This document shows, piece after piece, positions 7,810 to 17,345 of a DNA stretch of 64,000 bases; the stretch's first letter is position 1; every line of letters begins with the position of its first letter. Both the position numbers and the translations under genes were made by a program. A model generated the notes under the pieces. That model had not been told where the DNA came from and ran no database searches. It saw only the letters and a program-made list of their open reading frames with translations. This stretch comes from Bacillus methanolicus PB1 (GTDB taxonomy: Bacteria; Bacillota; Bacilli; Bacillales; Cytobacillaceae): assembly GCF_000262755.1 (NCBI RefSeq), contig NZ_AFEU01000003.1, positions 496,001 through 560,000 of the forward strand. The letters are read 5' to 3'.

Positions 7810-9645
7810 GTGTTCGGATTGAAACCGATGCTGCCTACTCTCACCTTTGATGTCCCAAAAGGAGATGATTGGCTGTTTGAAGTGAAATATGACGGTTTCC
7901 GGGCGATTTTGGAAGTGGGCGAAACCGTTTCGCTTACAAGCCGAAACGGAAAAGATCTTCTTCCTCTTTTTCCGGAAATTGAACATTTTTTAAAAAACTC
8001 CTTGGATCACTTATCACCTTACCTGCCTTGTACTCTTGACGGCGAACTTGTTTTTCTTAAAAATCCATACAAAGCAAATTTCGCTGCCATCCAAGTTCGC
8101 GGCAGGATGAGATCTCAGCAGCGAATCATTGAAAAAGCACGAAAAGCTCCCTGTCGCCTGCTTATTTTTGATGTCTTGAAATTAAAAGGCAAACAAGTAA
8201 GAAATATTGACTACCAAGAAAGAAAACAAATGCTGTTTGATTTTTTTGAAAAAACAGGACTTCCCCTCGCTCCCGATGAAAATGATGAAAGACTTGTACA
8301 GTTCATACCGGCAAATAACAACTTTCACACCATTTGGGAAAACATTGTCATTTATGACGGGGAAGGGATTGTTGCAAAACAGTTGAAAAGCCGCTGGGAA
8401 GAAGGAAAAAGGACAACAACGTGGCTGAAATATAAAAATTGGAAATATGTTTCTTGTTTTATAACGGCATATGAAAAATCGAACGGCTATTTTTACGCAG
8501 CAGTTTATAAGGACAAAAAAATTTACCCAATCGGGCAGTTTCTTTTTGGACTAAAACCTGATGAAAAGCAAGCACTTTTTCAGATCATAAAAGAGAATAT
8601 GACCGGTGAAGACAAACAGTTTATTTACGTCGATCCGGCCATTTGCGTTGAAGTGAAGTACCTGGAAATGTATGAGGAACAAATGAGAGAACCTCATTTT
8701 AACCGCTTCCGTTTCGAGCTTTTACCGGAAGACTGTACATATGAGAAATTTCTATTACAACAGAAAAATCTCCCTGTTGAAGTAGAAATTACTCATCCTG
8801 AAAAACCATTATGGGAAACTCCCCCCATTCAAAAGATGGACTATCTTCACTACTTACGGGAAATTTCCCCTTATATGCTTCCATTTTTAAAGGACAGGCT
8901 ATTGACGGTAATCCGCTATCCACATGGAATTTTTGGCGAAGCTTTTTATCAAAAAAATTGCCCGGATTATGCTCCGGATTTTGTCGACACTCACGAAGAA
9001 GAAGGCATCCAATATATCGTATGCAACAATCTTAAATCATTTTTATGGCTTGGAAACCAGCTTGCCTTTGAATTCCATATTCCTTTCCAAACGATCACAA
9101 GCCAAGGTCCGAGCGAAATCGTTTTTGATTTGGATCCGCCATCAAAAGATGCATTTCCTTTAGCAATAAAAGCGGCCATTAATATAAAAGAGGTGCTGGA
9201 CCATCTGGAGCTGATCAGCTTTATTAAGACATCCGGAAACAAAGGTCTTCAAGTGTACGTCCCTTTGCCGGATAACCGTTATTCCTATGAGGATACAAGA
9301 CTGTTTACGTCTTTTGTTGCCGATTATCTTGTTTCGAAGGATCCGGGTTCCTTTACAACGGAAAGAATGAAAAAAAAGCGCGGAAATCGGCTGTACGTGG
9401 ACTATGTCCAACATGCGGAAGGCAAAACGATCATTGCCCCGTATTCACCCCGCGGCAACTCAAAAGCGACTGTAGCTGCTCCGCTCTTTTGGGAAGAAGT
9501 AAATGAGAACCTGTCAATAGAGTCCTTTCAAGTAACCTCAATTTTAAAACGTTTGAAAGACAGCGGAGATCCGTTTCAAACTTTTTTCAAGGCAAAAGAA
9601 TTGCAAAGATTTCAGCCTGTTCTCGATTTCCTAAAACGAAAATGA
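7810..9645 (+). CDS. ligD: NHEJ DNA ligase LigD (ligase-polymerase form)
   Basis: 611-residue enzyme that fills and seals ends bound by Ku. The ATP-dependent ligase domain comes first: motif I KYDGFR with the adenylated lysine K26, then DGELVFL and VAKQLKSRW. The C-terminal half is the primase/polymerase domain, with EITHPEKPLW at its start and the metal-binding VFDLDPPS. There is no phosphoesterase domain, so this is the Bacillus YkoU architecture, and the length equals that protein. The start is GTG 7810 after GAAAGGATGA. It converges on dapF through a nested terminator cassette. Confidence 0.95.
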   Translation: MFGLKPMLPTLTFDVPKGDDWLFEVKYDGFRAILEVGETVSLTSRNGKDLLPLFPEIEHFLKNSLDHLSPYLPCTLDGELVFLKNPYKANFAAIQVRGRMRSQQRIIEKARKAPCRLLIFDVLKLKGKQVRNIDYQERKQMLFDFFEKTGLPLAPDENDERLVQFIPANNNFHTIWENIVIYDGEGIVAKQLKSRWEEGKRTTTWLKYKNWKYVSCFITAYEKSNGYFYAAVYKDKKIYPIGQFLFGLKPDEKQALFQIIKENMTGEDKQFIYVDPAICVEVKYLEMYEEQMREPHFNRFRFELLPEDCTYEKFLLQQKNLPVEVEITHPEKPLWETPPIQKMDYLHYLREISPYMLPFLKDRLLTVIRYPHGIFGEAFYQKNCPDYAPDFVDTHEEEGIQYIVCNNLKSFLWLGNQLAFEFHIPFQTITSQGPSEIVFDLDPPSKDAFPLAIKAAINIKEVLDHLELISFIKTSGNKGLQVYVPLPDNRYSYEDTRLFTSFVADYLVSKDPGSFTTERMKKKRGNRLYVDYVQHAEGKTIIAPYSPRGNSKATVAAPLFWEEVNENLSIESFQVTSILKRLKDSGDPFQTFFKAKELQRFQPVLDFLKRK

Positions 9646-9649
9646 TAAA

Positions 9650-9772
9650 AAGAGGCTGGCCCATAAGGGTCTGACACCTTCTAACTATGACAATATACAG
9701 AATGGTTTTAATATATTTTGTCAATATACTGTATCGGAGGGGTCTGACCGCTTTGCGAGTCAGCCTCTTATA
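9650..9772. terminator. Nested bidirectional terminator cassette (copy 2)
   Basis: Outer arms AAGAGGCTGGCCCATAAG and GCGAGTCAGCCTCTTAT pair imperfectly. They enclose a module that begins GGGTCTGACACCTTC and ends GGAGGGGTCTGACC, with inverted TGACAATATAC / GTCAATATACTG-like sequence in the middle. It lies between the convergent 3' ends of ligD and dapF and should terminate both. Confidence 0.65.
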
Positions 9773-10751
9773 AAAATTTGCTTAAATGTTCTTTTACATG
9801 ACAGCCTAATTTGTCATATTGTATTTGTTCTTCCGCAAAATCTTGTTTCTCACCGACGGTGAAAGATTCCGGCTGATTCACATCAACATGAATTTCAGCT
9901 CTATACACATATGTCGCATTGCCGATCAAATCAATCGTATAAGCTCCGTCCTGTTGGTGAACAACACAGCGGACCTTTCCGCCATTGTTGTACACTTCAA
10001 TCGGTTCTTCAACAGAATTGAATCCGTTCAAACATGTAACAAGGCTTGAAGCAGACATCGCCGTGCCGCATGCGTTTGTAAATCCTACCCCGCGTTCAAA
10101 CGTACGGACATATATTTGCCCCTTTTCAAGCGGCATGACAAAGCTTACATTTACGCCATCAGGGAAAAGTTCATTTGGGCCGTTCACATATTCACTAATA
10201 TGTTTTTGTACTTCTGAATGAATTTGATCCTTGTCTACGATCGAAACGAGATGCGGATTTGGTACGGCAAGTGCGGAAAACACCAATTCGTTTGAAAGTG
10301 CAGGAATTTTTTCATTCAGCAATGTATTTTGGTCCAATACAAGCGGCAAATCGTTTAATTGAAACGAAACCGGAGAAATCTCCACCTGGTAGGTAGGAAC
10401 ATTCGGAAAAATATCTTTTTGCTTTTTTACCGGAAGATCTGCTTTCATTGTATTGATTAAAGCTTCTTCTTTGCCGTAGAGCTCACAAACATAACGGGCT
10501 ACACAGCGCAATCCGTTTCCGCACATGGACGCTTCTGACCCGTCCGCGTTAAATATGCGCATTCTCGCGTCAGCATTGTCTCCTTTTTGGACAAATAAAA
10601 TTCCATCCGCTCCAAGATCCGTTTTACGATCGCACAGTGCAACAGCCAGTTTTGACCGTTCTTCTTCTGTAAAAGAATAGTCGTTTGAAATTTCATCTAT
10701 TAATAAAAAATCATTGCCTGAACCATGAACCTTTAGAATTACAATATTCAA
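9768..10751 (-). CDS. dapF: Diaminopimelate epimerase
   Basis: 327-residue PLP-independent epimerase converting LL- to meso-diaminopimelate for lysine and peptidoglycan synthesis. Both catalytic cysteine contexts are present: NADGSEASMCGNGLRC (C77) and ERGVGFTNACGTAMSAS. The N-terminal KVHGSGNDFLLIDE differs from the MHGLGN form of B. subtilis DapF, so this may be a divergent paralogue or a different lineage. I chose the TTG at 10751, nine bases after GGAGG; the ATG at 10769 overlaps that ribosome site. It stands alone, convergent with ligD. Confidence 0.85.
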   Translation of the reverse strand: MNIVILKVHGSGNDFLLIDEISNDYSFTEEERSKLAVALCDRKTDLGADGILFVQKGDNADARMRIFNADGSEASMCGNGLRCVARYVCELYGKEEALINTMKADLPVKKQKDIFPNVPTYQVEISPVSFQLNDLPLVLDQNTLLNEKIPALSNELVFSALAVPNPHLVSIVDKDQIHSEVQKHISEYVNGPNELFPDGVNVSFVMPLEKGQIYVRTFERGVGFTNACGTAMSASSLVTCLNGFNSVEEPIEVYNNGGKVRCVVHQQDGAYTIDLIGNATYVYRAEIHVDVNQPESFTVGEKQDFAEEQIQYDKLGCHVKEHLSKFL

Positions 10752-10809
10752 TGAATAAAACCTCCACATAAAAACAATATCCTTAGATTTCCATAAACAT
10801 CAATTTCAT

Positions 10810-11619
10810 TCAAAATCCATTTTTTCTAATCGTTCTTAATTTGGTCTCAAATTTCATTCGGTTTAATCTTGCTTTATTTCTGTTGTCGCTTTCTGCGATG
10901 TCTGTTGAATCAAGGATGGACAGGATCAGCTTTAAATTGTCACTATCTTGAAGCAAAGCAAACAATCTGTCAGCTAACTCCTTTTTCTTTGAACCTGCCT
11001 TCTCCATCCAGCTTGATGGTATTCTTTCAATTATTGAATTTGCATCTTCCCATTTAATGGACCGGAGTTTTTGAAAAAAATGATCGGGTTTGATTCCTTT
11101 TTTGTAAAAAGGATTACGTTTTAACAACAAAATTGTCTCTTTTTTACAATAATCTTTTCCTTCCAGCAATCCCCTCAGCATAAGTGATGAACCATAATCT
11201 GTCGCATATGTTTTCGATTCACCATAAAGCAAATTTTGATTCTTTTCGTAGCGGTCAACGTTTAGTAACAAACAATCATACAAAAAAATTTCTTCCCGTT
11301 CCTTTTCGGAAAAAGAAATCTTTCTATCCGATTGCAAAATAAAAGGAAAGGCGATATTTTCCCCAATGCTCTTTTTCCATAAATCTTTCCCTTCATCGTC
11401 TAATAACTGGATATTTTCACTGCCATTTATTTCGATCGTTTCAGGTTTTAAAACAGGGAGACCGAGCAGAAGACCGAGTCTATTTGCCACCCACTCGTTG
11501 ATGGAAGAAAAAGTTCCGTCTCCTGCCCCTATTAATTTGATAAACCATTTTTGCCCTTTTGCATCCTCGCCGACTACCGGAAGCGAAGAGCCGCTTCGGA
11601 TTACTTCAACTATTTTCAT
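10810..11619 (-). CDS. HipA-like kinase domain protein
   Basis: 269 residues resembling the HipA-like kinase family (HipA_2 type). Visible features are an N-terminal lobe with GQKWFIKLIGAGDGTFSSIN, EWVANRLGLLLGLPV, and a catalytic-like segment LLLNVDRYEKNQNLLY followed by ATDYGSSL (the usual N-D-R-H-x-x-N and D-F-G equivalents). HipA kinases phosphorylate proteins such as tRNA synthetases and cause growth arrest. There is no HipB-like HTH partner beside it, so a toxin role is not supported. Start ATG 11619 after GAGGAACATCGG. It sits between ribH and dapF, all on the minus strand. Confidence 0.6.
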   Translation of the reverse strand: MKIVEVIRSGSSLPVVGEDAKGQKWFIKLIGAGDGTFSSINEWVANRLGLLLGLPVLKPETIEINGSENIQLLDDEGKDLWKKSIGENIAFPFILQSDRKISFSEKEREEIFLYDCLLLNVDRYEKNQNLLYGESKTYATDYGSSLMLRGLLEGKDYCKKETILLLKRNPFYKKGIKPDHFFQKLRSIKWEDANSIIERIPSSWMEKAGSKKKELADRLFALLQDSDNLKLILSILDSTDIAESDNRNKARLNRMKFETKLRTIRKNGF

Positions 11620-11654
11620 CCGATGTTCCTCTTTGTTAATTAGTTTTTTTCATA

Positions 11655-12122
11655 TTATCCGAGTTGTCTTACTAGATTTGCCATTTCGATCGCTCCGACT
11701 GCAGCTTCCCAGCCTTTATTGCCTGCTTTTGTTCCGGCGCGTTCGATCGCTTGTTCAATCGTTTCAGTCGTTAATACGCCAAAAATAATCGGAACCCCGC
11801 TATTCAAGCTGGCCGCCGCTACCCCTTTCGCTACTTCTCCGCTTACATATTCAAAGTGAGGCGTTGCACCGCGGATGACTGTGCCCAGTGTAATGACGGC
11901 ATTAAATTGACCGCTTTCGGCAAGTTTTTTTGCCACCAGCGGAATTTCAAACGCCCCCGGCACCCATGCGACTGTTATATCATCTTCATTTACTCCATGG
12001 CGGTGCAATGCATCTTCAGCACCACTTAATAGCTTACTTGTAATGAATTCATTAAATCTTCCTGCAACAATCGCAATTTTAAGACCTGTTCCAATTAAAT
12101 TGCCTTCCAGTACTTTTTTCAT
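11655..12122 (-). CDS. ribH: 6,7-dimethyl-8-ribityllumazine synthase
   Basis: 155 residues; condenses 5-amino-6-ribitylaminouracil with 3,4-dihydroxy-2-butanone 4-phosphate. It forms a 60-subunit capsid in Bacillus. Diagnostic segments are [21 protein letters not shown], the [14 protein letters not shown] loop with its catalytic histidine, and [11 protein letters not shown]. It is the last gene of the rib operon, 18 bases after ribBA, with ribosome site GAGGAGAGAAG. Confidence 0.97.
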   Translation of the reverse strand: MKKVLEGNLIGTGLKIAIVAGRFNEFITSKLLSGAEDALHRHGVNEDDITVAWVPGAFEIPLVAKKLAESGQFNAVITLGTVIRGATPHFEYVSGEVAKGVAAASLNSGVPIIFGVLTTETIEQAIERAGTKAGNKGWEAAVGAIEMANLVRQLG

Positions 12123-12140
12123 TTTCTTCTTCTCTCCTCG

Positions 12141-13334
12141 CTATAATTTAAGTAAATGACCAAGCTTTGCCTGCTTTGTTTGCAAATATCGCTCGTTTTC
12201 TGCCTTTACCGGCATTTGGATTGGGACCCTTTCCGTCACTTCGAGCCCATATCCTTTTAGACCGGCAATTTTCCTCGGGTTATTCGTTAACAGCCTCATC
12301 TTCCTGACGCCAAGATCACGGAGCATTTGGGCTCCAATTCCATAGTCGCGGAGATCGGCCTGAAAACCAAGCTTATGGTTTGCTTCCACAGTGTCATAGC
12401 CTTCTTCCTGAAGTTTATAAGCTTTCAATTTATTGATAAGGCCTATTCCTCTCCCTTCCTGCCTCATATAAAGAAGTACCCCTTTACCTTCTTGCTCGAT
12501 TTGCCGAAGAGCTGCCTCAAGCTGCGGACCGCAATCACACCGATAAGAACCAAAAACATCTCCTGTTAAGCATTCCGAATGAACTCTTACAAGAATCGGT
12601 TCATTTCCATCGATTTCGCCTTTTATTACAGCGATATGCTCTTTTCCATCCAGTACGTTTGTATAGCCGACTACTGAAAAACTGCCAAATTCGGTCGGCA
12701 ATTGGATTTGTACTTCTCTTTTTACAAGTGAATCATGATCAAGGCGATACTGGATTAAATCCTGGATCGTAATTATTTTCAAGCCGAATTTTTCTGCAAT
12801 TTCCTCTAACTGAGGCACACGTGCCATCGTGCCGTCTTCATTCATTATTTCGCAAATGACTCCGGCAGGCTTGGCGTTGCACAGTCTTGCTAAATCTACA
12901 GCTGCTTCCGTATGGCCGGCCCTTCTTAACACACCGCCTTCTTTGGCAACAAGCGGAAAAATATGGCCGGGCCGTTTAAAATCAAATGGCGACGCATTTT
13001 CCTCAAGCATCTTTTGAACTGTCAATGAGCGTTCAAAAGCACTGATTCCTGTTGTTGTATCAATGTGGTCAATACTGATCGTAAAGGCCGTTCCATGTGT
13101 ATCCGTATTGACATCACTCATTGGATTCAATTCTAATTTTGAGGCCAATTCCTCTGTGACAGGTACACAAATAAGCCCCCTTCCCTCTTTTGCCATAAAA
13201 TTAATGACTTCCGGGGCTGCATGTTCGGCAAGGGCGACAAAATCGCCTTCATTTTCCCTGTCCTCATCATCGCAAACAATTACGACTTTTCCTTGTTTCA
13301 AGTCTTCCAGCGCTTCTTCGATTTTATGGAACAT
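12141..13334 (-). CDS. ribBA: Bifunctional DHBP synthase / GTP cyclohydrolase II RibBA
   Basis: 397 residues. The N-terminal half is 3,4-dihydroxy-2-butanone 4-phosphate synthase ([20 protein letters not shown]). The C-terminal half is GTP cyclohydrolase II, with zinc ligands in [19 protein letters not shown] and the downstream [11 protein letters not shown]. It supplies both precursors of riboflavin. ATG 13334 follows GGTGGAAACAG; an in-frame ATG at 13352 directly touches the ribE stop and lacks a ribosome site. Third gene of ribD-ribE-ribBA-ribH. Confidence 0.97.
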   Translation of the reverse strand: MFHKIEEALEDLKQGKVVIVCDDEDRENEGDFVALAEHAAPEVINFMAKEGRGLICVPVTEELASKLELNPMSDVNTDTHGTAFTISIDHIDTTTGISAFERSLTVQKMLEENASPFDFKRPGHIFPLVAKEGGVLRRAGHTEAAVDLARLCNAKPAGVICEIMNEDGTMARVPQLEEIAEKFGLKIITIQDLIQYRLDHDSLVKREVQIQLPTEFGSFSVVGYTNVLDGKEHIAVIKGEIDGNEPILVRVHSECLTGDVFGSYRCDCGPQLEAALRQIEQEGKGVLLYMRQEGRGIGLINKLKAYKLQEEGYDTVEANHKLGFQADLRDYGIGAQMLRDLGVRKMRLLTNNPRKIAGLKGYGLEVTERVPIQMPVKAENERYLQTKQAKLGHLLKL

Positions 13335-13352
13335 TCTGTTTCCACCTTTCAT

Positions 13353-14003
13353 TTACATAAAGCCGTTTTCTCTTAAAAGATCAAGTGTGACCTTGCTGTT
13401 CTTATCCTGCCCGTTTTTCCTTTCCATAAATGAATGGATGTATTTTGCCAGCATATCGAATTCGATGTTCACCTTCGCCCCCGGCTCTTTCAAACCAAGC
13501 ACGGTTTCACTATATGTGTGTGGAATTAATGAAACCGTTATTACGTTATCTTTTATTCCAAAAATCGTTAGCGATGTTCCATCAATGGCTATTGAACCTT
13601 TTAACATTGTATATACCGTTCCTGAAGGCGGCACTTCAATATCCACATAAACTGCATTGTCCTTTTTCTCTTTACGGAGAATCATTCCGGTTCCATCCAC
13701 ATGGCCCGTAACAAAGTGCCCGCCAAAACGTCCATTCGCTCCCATCGCTCTTTCAAGGTTTACGCTTGATCCTGTTTTCAATTCGGCAAGGGTTGTGGAA
13801 TGATACGTTTCCGGCATAACATCAACGGAAAAAGAGAACGAAGTATAATCGGTTACAGTAAGGCAAACGCCGCTTACGGCAATGCTGTCTCCAAGCTTTA
13901 CATCTTCCAGGACTTTTTTGCCCTCAAGGACTAATCGTAAAGCTTCCCCGCTCCGGGTGATCCTTTGCACCTTTCCTATTTCTTCAACTATTCCTGTAAA
14001 CAT
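13353..14003 (-). CDS. ribE: Riboflavin synthase alpha chain
   Basis: 216 residues with the two tandem lumazine-binding repeats of the family: MFTGIVEEIGKV...SIAVSGVCLTV in the first and GGHFVTGHVDGTG...SIAIDGTSLTI in the second. It dismutates two 6,7-dimethyl-8-ribityllumazine molecules to riboflavin. Its ATG overlaps the end of ribD by 16 bases, with ribosome site GAAGGTGAT inside ribD, indicating translational coupling. Confidence 0.97.
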   Translation of the reverse strand: MFTGIVEEIGKVQRITRSGEALRLVLEGKKVLEDVKLGDSIAVSGVCLTVTDYTSFSFSVDVMPETYHSTTLAELKTGSSVNLERAMGANGRFGGHFVTGHVDGTGMILRKEKKDNAVYVDIEVPPSGTVYTMLKGSIAIDGTSLTIFGIKDNVITVSLIPHTYSETVLGLKEPGAKVNIEFDMLAKYIHSFMERKNGQDKNSKVTLDLLRENGFM

Positions 14004-15103
14004 TTGTTATCACCTTCCGTTCTTGCCGGTTTTGCGGTTATTTTAAGATCCGGACCGATACGCTCTACAGAAGTAAACTCCAGCTTTTCAGCATCCCGAA
14101 CAAAGTCCAGCCCTTCACCGCCAATTGCCGGAATTGCATCCATGCCTCCGATTATTTTCGGAGCCACATAAAAAATCACTTGCTGATATGCTCCAGTTTT
14201 CATAAAGGAAGCATGAACCTTTGAACCGCCTTCTACAAGCACGGACATGATCCGCCTTTTACCAAGCACTGTTAAAAGCTCGTTAATATCAATCCGGCCG
14301 GTCGATAGCGGAACAACTTCTGCTCCTAACTCTTGCAGTTTGCCGGCTTTTTGCTGATCGAGTTCATTTCCGGTTATGATGATCGTTTTAGCAGTCTTAT
14401 CTTTTATCACATTTGCATCAAGTGGAATTCGCAGATGTGTATCTAATATAATTCGAATGGGATTTTTTCCGCCTCGGGGCAGTCTGGTGGTTAAGAGAGG
14501 ATTATCTTTTAGGACGGTTTGAATACCGACGAGAATCGCGTCGTGTTCATGGCGTAATTGGTGAACATCACTTCTGGCTTGAGTGGATGTAATCCATTTG
14601 CTGTCACCTGTTTTTGCTGCTGTTTTTCCATCTAATGTGACAGCTGCTTTTAATGTGACAAATGGCTTTCCTGTTTGAATATAATGAAAAAACGGTTCAT
14701 TTATATTATCCGCTTCTTCTTTGCCGACACCCACTTCTACCTCAATTCCGGCCTGCCGCAATTGCTTGATTCCACTTCCGGCAACGAGCGGGTTGGGATC
14801 TAAAGTGGCAACGACAACTCTTTTGATTCCTGCTGAGATAATCAGCTCGGTACATGGCGGGGTTTTTCCATAATGGCTGCACGGTTCAAGTGTTACATAC
14901 AGATCCGCACCCCGTGCATTTTCGCCTGCTGTGCGAATGGCGTGTACTTCTGCATGCGGAGTCCCTGCTTTAAGATGAGCGCCCATTCCGAGAATCTCGC
15001 CATTTTTTACAACAACCGCCCCCACGCTAGGATTGGGGCTTGTTTGGCCGACCGCAGCACGCGCCATGGAAAGCGCCAATTTCATATACTCATAATCCTG
15101 CAT
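13988..15103 (-). CDS. ribD: Bifunctional riboflavin deaminase/reductase RibD
   Basis: 371 residues. The N-terminal cytidine-deaminase-fold domain has zinc ligands in HAEVHAI and PCSHYGKTPPC; the C-terminal reductase domain starts near TLKAAVTLDGKTA and includes VLVEGGSKVH. It carries out the second and third steps of the pathway. It is the first gene of the operon, preceded by an FMN riboswitch. Start ATG 15103 after GGAGGAATGGTTTTCAGGC. Confidence 0.97.
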   Translation of the reverse strand: MQDYEYMKLALSMARAAVGQTSPNPSVGAVVVKNGEILGMGAHLKAGTPHAEVHAIRTAGENARGADLYVTLEPCSHYGKTPPCTELIISAGIKRVVVATLDPNPLVAGSGIKQLRQAGIEVEVGVGKEEADNINEPFFHYIQTGKPFVTLKAAVTLDGKTAAKTGDSKWITSTQARSDVHQLRHEHDAILVGIQTVLKDNPLLTTRLPRGGKNPIRIILDTHLRIPLDANVIKDKTAKTIIITGNELDQQKAGKLQELGAEVVPLSTGRIDINELLTVLGKRRIMSVLVEGGSKVHASFMKTGAYQQVIFYVAPKIIGGMDAIPAIGGEGLDFVRDAEKLEFTSVERIGPDLKITAKPARTEGDNKCLQE

Positions 15104-15179
15104 GCCTGAAAACCATTCCTCCTTAATTTATATATAGCCAGAGTCCGGAAATGCCACCACTCATTTTCCATAAAAACGA

Positions 15180-15254
15180 AATCCCCGTACACGAACATGT
15201 ACGGGGCCAAAATACGCATGCCTAAAAAAGCGTTAAAAAGGAGATTTTTAACGC
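15180..15254 (-). terminator. FMN riboswitch expression platform
   Basis: On the minus strand, just after the aptamer, the 10-11-bp hairpin GCGTTAAAAA...TTTTTAACGC is followed by TTTTTT (15224-15254): a Rho-independent terminator for the FMN-bound state. A second hairpin CCCCGTACA...TGTACGGGG (15184-15207), followed by ATTTCGTTTTT, sits about 80 bases before ribD and could act as a backup terminator. Confidence 0.8.
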
Positions 15255-15406
15255 AATACTTCCTTCTCCCATCCAGACTTTAACTGTCGGCTTTGGAATT
15301 TCACCAAATCCACCGTTTCCGAAATAATCGAAAACGGGTCACGGGCTAAAGAGGACTGCCTCTATCACCGCCGGTTAGGAATTTCACCTGACCCCGAAGG
15401 AAAAAA
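15255..15406 (-). promoter_or_regulatory. FMN riboswitch (RFN element)
   Basis: The minus strand carries the conserved RFN landmarks in order: CCTTCGGGGTCAGGTGAAAT, CCTAACCGGCGGTGATA, GAGGCAGTCC, GCCCGTGACCCG, GGATTTGGTGAAATTCC and AAGCCGACAGT. FMN binding favours the downstream terminator and switches off ribD-ribE-ribBA-ribH. The element is complete and lies about 150 bases upstream of ribD. Confidence 0.97.
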
Positions 15407-15494
15407 TATTCGATTTTAAAGCTATTCTAACATATTATGGGTCTATATTAAAATAAAAAGTTTATGCAATAATAATTTTTTTCGAATTAAATTA

Positions 15495-15531
15495 CAAGAG
15501 ACACTCCTGAATTTAAGGGAGTCTCTTTATT
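15495..15531 (-). terminator. Terminator overlapping the end of the ResA-like gene
   Basis: GAGACTCCCTTAAATTCAGGAGTGTCTC-type hairpin on the minus strand followed by TTGTAATTT; its 5' arm includes the stop codon region of the thioredoxin gene. Confidence 0.65.
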
Positions 15532-16079
15532 TCTTTTTCAATAAATCGTTCATTCATTTCACCAATAATCCTGCTTCGAATGACCCCATCTGAATCAACA
15601 AAAAAACTTGTTGGGTACGATAAAACATCATACATGGATGATACTTGATTCTTTTCATCCATTGGAACCGGAAAAGTAAGTCTATGCCTCTCAACAAAAC
15701 GAACAGCGTCCTCTTTTCTTTTTTCAGTAACTGTTGAATTAACTGCTATAATAATAAAGTTTTCGTCTTTATATTTTTCATATAACTTTTGCAAATGCGG
15801 CATCTCTTTTTTGCACGGTGGACACCAGCTTCCCCAAAAGTTTATGAGGACTCTTTTTCCCTTATAATCAGCAAGCTGAATTTCCTTTCCATTTATATCA
15901 GCAAGGGTAAAATTTAGAGCCTTTTTGCCGACGTCTGTTCCTTCCGGGAGCTGATCCGGGTTTTCGATCTTCTCATATTTCTCAATTTTTGGACTTTGGC
16001 TTTTCTCGCGAAAGAATGTTTGATCTATTGTAAATAATAGAAGAACAGCAGCTGCGGCGGCGATTAGCCATTTCTTCAT
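15513..16079 (-). CDS. ResA-like membrane-anchored thioredoxin
   Basis: 188 residues with an N-terminal uncleaved signal anchor (about residues 4-18) and an extracytoplasmic thioredoxin fold of the AlkyI hydroperoxide/TlpA type. The redox motif WCPPC lies at C86-C89 in INFWGSWCPPCKKEMPHL, with cis-proline YPTSFFVD later. ResA-type proteins reduce apocytochrome c cysteines for haem attachment; StoA-type relatives act in spore cortex formation. No ccm or res genes are adjacent, so the partner is open. Start ATG 16079 after CGAGGTGCCTCAATA. Confidence 0.8.
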   Translation of the reverse strand: MKKWLIAAAAAVLLLFTIDQTFFREKSQSPKIEKYEKIENPDQLPEGTDVGKKALNFTLADINGKEIQLADYKGKRVLINFWGSWCPPCKKEMPHLQKLYEKYKDENFIIIAVNSTVTEKRKEDAVRFVERHRLTFPVPMDEKNQVSSMYDVLSYPTSFFVDSDGVIRSRIIGEMNERFIEKEIKRLP

Positions 16080-16124
16080 TATTGAGGCACCTCGTTTGTT
16101 GATAAAATGATAGATTGTTTTATG

Positions 16125-16272
16125 AACGAGTTTTTCGAATTTATCGACCACTTTTCATGATTTATCGACCAGTTATGGTGATTTATCGACCACTTATGAT
16201 GATTTATCGACCACTTTCCGAATTTATCGACCACTTTCCGAATTTATCGACCACTTTCCATGATTTGTCAAC
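16125..16272. repeat. Tandem array, 20-21-bp period (family C)
   Basis: Seven head-to-tail units of ATTTATCGACCACTTTYCRTG type precede the ResA-like gene; two adjacent units are identical (ATTTATCGACCACTTTCCGA). The family reappears in reverse orientation at 41873-42000. Confidence 0.85.
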
Positions 16273-16340
16273 CCGGTTTCAATTTTAACGAGCATTAACA
16301 TTTCCATCATACTATATTTCTGAAAAACGCGGAATTAAAG

Positions 16341-17132
16341 TTAATGATTCCGATATCTGTATTGTCGGACCAGGAAACTGATGACAGCAATTTTTTCTTC
16401 CTTGGTTGCCAGGTGATGAAAAGAAATAATCGGTGTGTTTGGATCTCTGAAATATTTTCCCCATTCAAGCGGCATCCAGCCTTTTTTATATTCACAAACA
16501 TCCTTCCCTGATTGATCATAAAAATGCATCTCTTCATTCAATTCCGAACGGATCGCACAGAACATTCTCTTCCCATCTTTAAAGGTAAATTTGCCTTTCT
16601 TTCGTTTTTTTCTAAAATAAAGACCTAATAATTCTTCGTTTTCATAGATTTTGATAAGTTCTTCTTTCCCGCTTTCAACATGTATGCGTGCCGCTAATTC
16701 TCCTTTTTCATTATACAAACCGTACTTGCCAGGAAACAGCCTGTCCAAAAAATAAGGCAAAAACCATCTCCAATGCCAAAACCGCAAGTCTTTCACTTCT
16801 CCTAATAATTTGCCGCTCGGGGCATACAATAACATTCTCAAAGATGGGGCGGGCAAATAAACAATCAGCATATGATCTGTCTCAAAGAAGGATTCTGAAT
16901 TGTTTGATTCCAAGGAAAAATCCGTAACTTCTTGAAATCTTTTTATCCCAATTAAATAATTTTGATAACAAAAGAAACTATAAATGATAAATGGAAGTGT
17001 CATCACCAGTATTGGCAGTTTATGATCTACAACAAGCCATATTATTAAAAAAACAAACGGCGGGATACAAGTAGCCAAGCTTGCATTCAATGATACTTCA
17101 GCATATTTCTTGTAATATTGTTGTATATCCAT
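16341..17132 (-). CDS. Membrane protein with tubby-like C-terminal region, function unknown
   Basis: 263 residues. Two hydrophobic helices lie at about residues 20-36 and 40-57, followed by a soluble beta-rich part with repeated short phrases (APSGKLLGEVKDL, LYNEKGELAARIHV, FKDGKRMF, FYDQSGKDVCEYKKGWMP) that resemble the alternating strands of tubby/LURP-one folds such as B. subtilis YxjI. The similarity is by pattern, not a firm match. It stands alone between the ResA-like gene and the GMC pair. Start ATG 17132 after AAGGGAGAAAAATTA. Upstream, 17133-17345, I see nothing. Confidence 0.6.
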   Translation of the reverse strand: MDIQQYYKKYAEVSLNASLATCIPPFVFLIIWLVVDHKLPILVMTLPFIIYSFFCYQNYLIGIKRFQEVTDFSLESNNSESFFETDHMLIVYLPAPSLRMLLYAPSGKLLGEVKDLRFWHWRWFLPYFLDRLFPGKYGLYNEKGELAARIHVESGKEELIKIYENEELLGLYFRKKRKKGKFTFKDGKRMFCAIRSELNEEMHFYDQSGKDVCEYKKGWMPLEWGKYFRDPNTPIISFHHLATKEEKIAVISFLVRQYRYRNH

Positions 17133-17345
17133 TAATTTTTCTCCCTTAAGGAAATCAAATAAAGGCCTATTAACAGTCTATTAATCCAACTAGGAAAACA
17201 TGAGGGTTGAAAAATGATAAATTGATCAACTTTGATTTGAAAAAGGTTCATTCAGTGCAAACCTGTTATGCAGAGGTATATTGGGAGTACAAGTAAGAAG
17301 AGATTCCTTGGCTGTTTTTTGCTCACACTAATAAATGAATAACTA

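Noticed and set aside
10810-11619. HipBA toxin-antitoxin module
   Set aside because: Only a HipA-like protein is present; no antitoxin or operator is visible.
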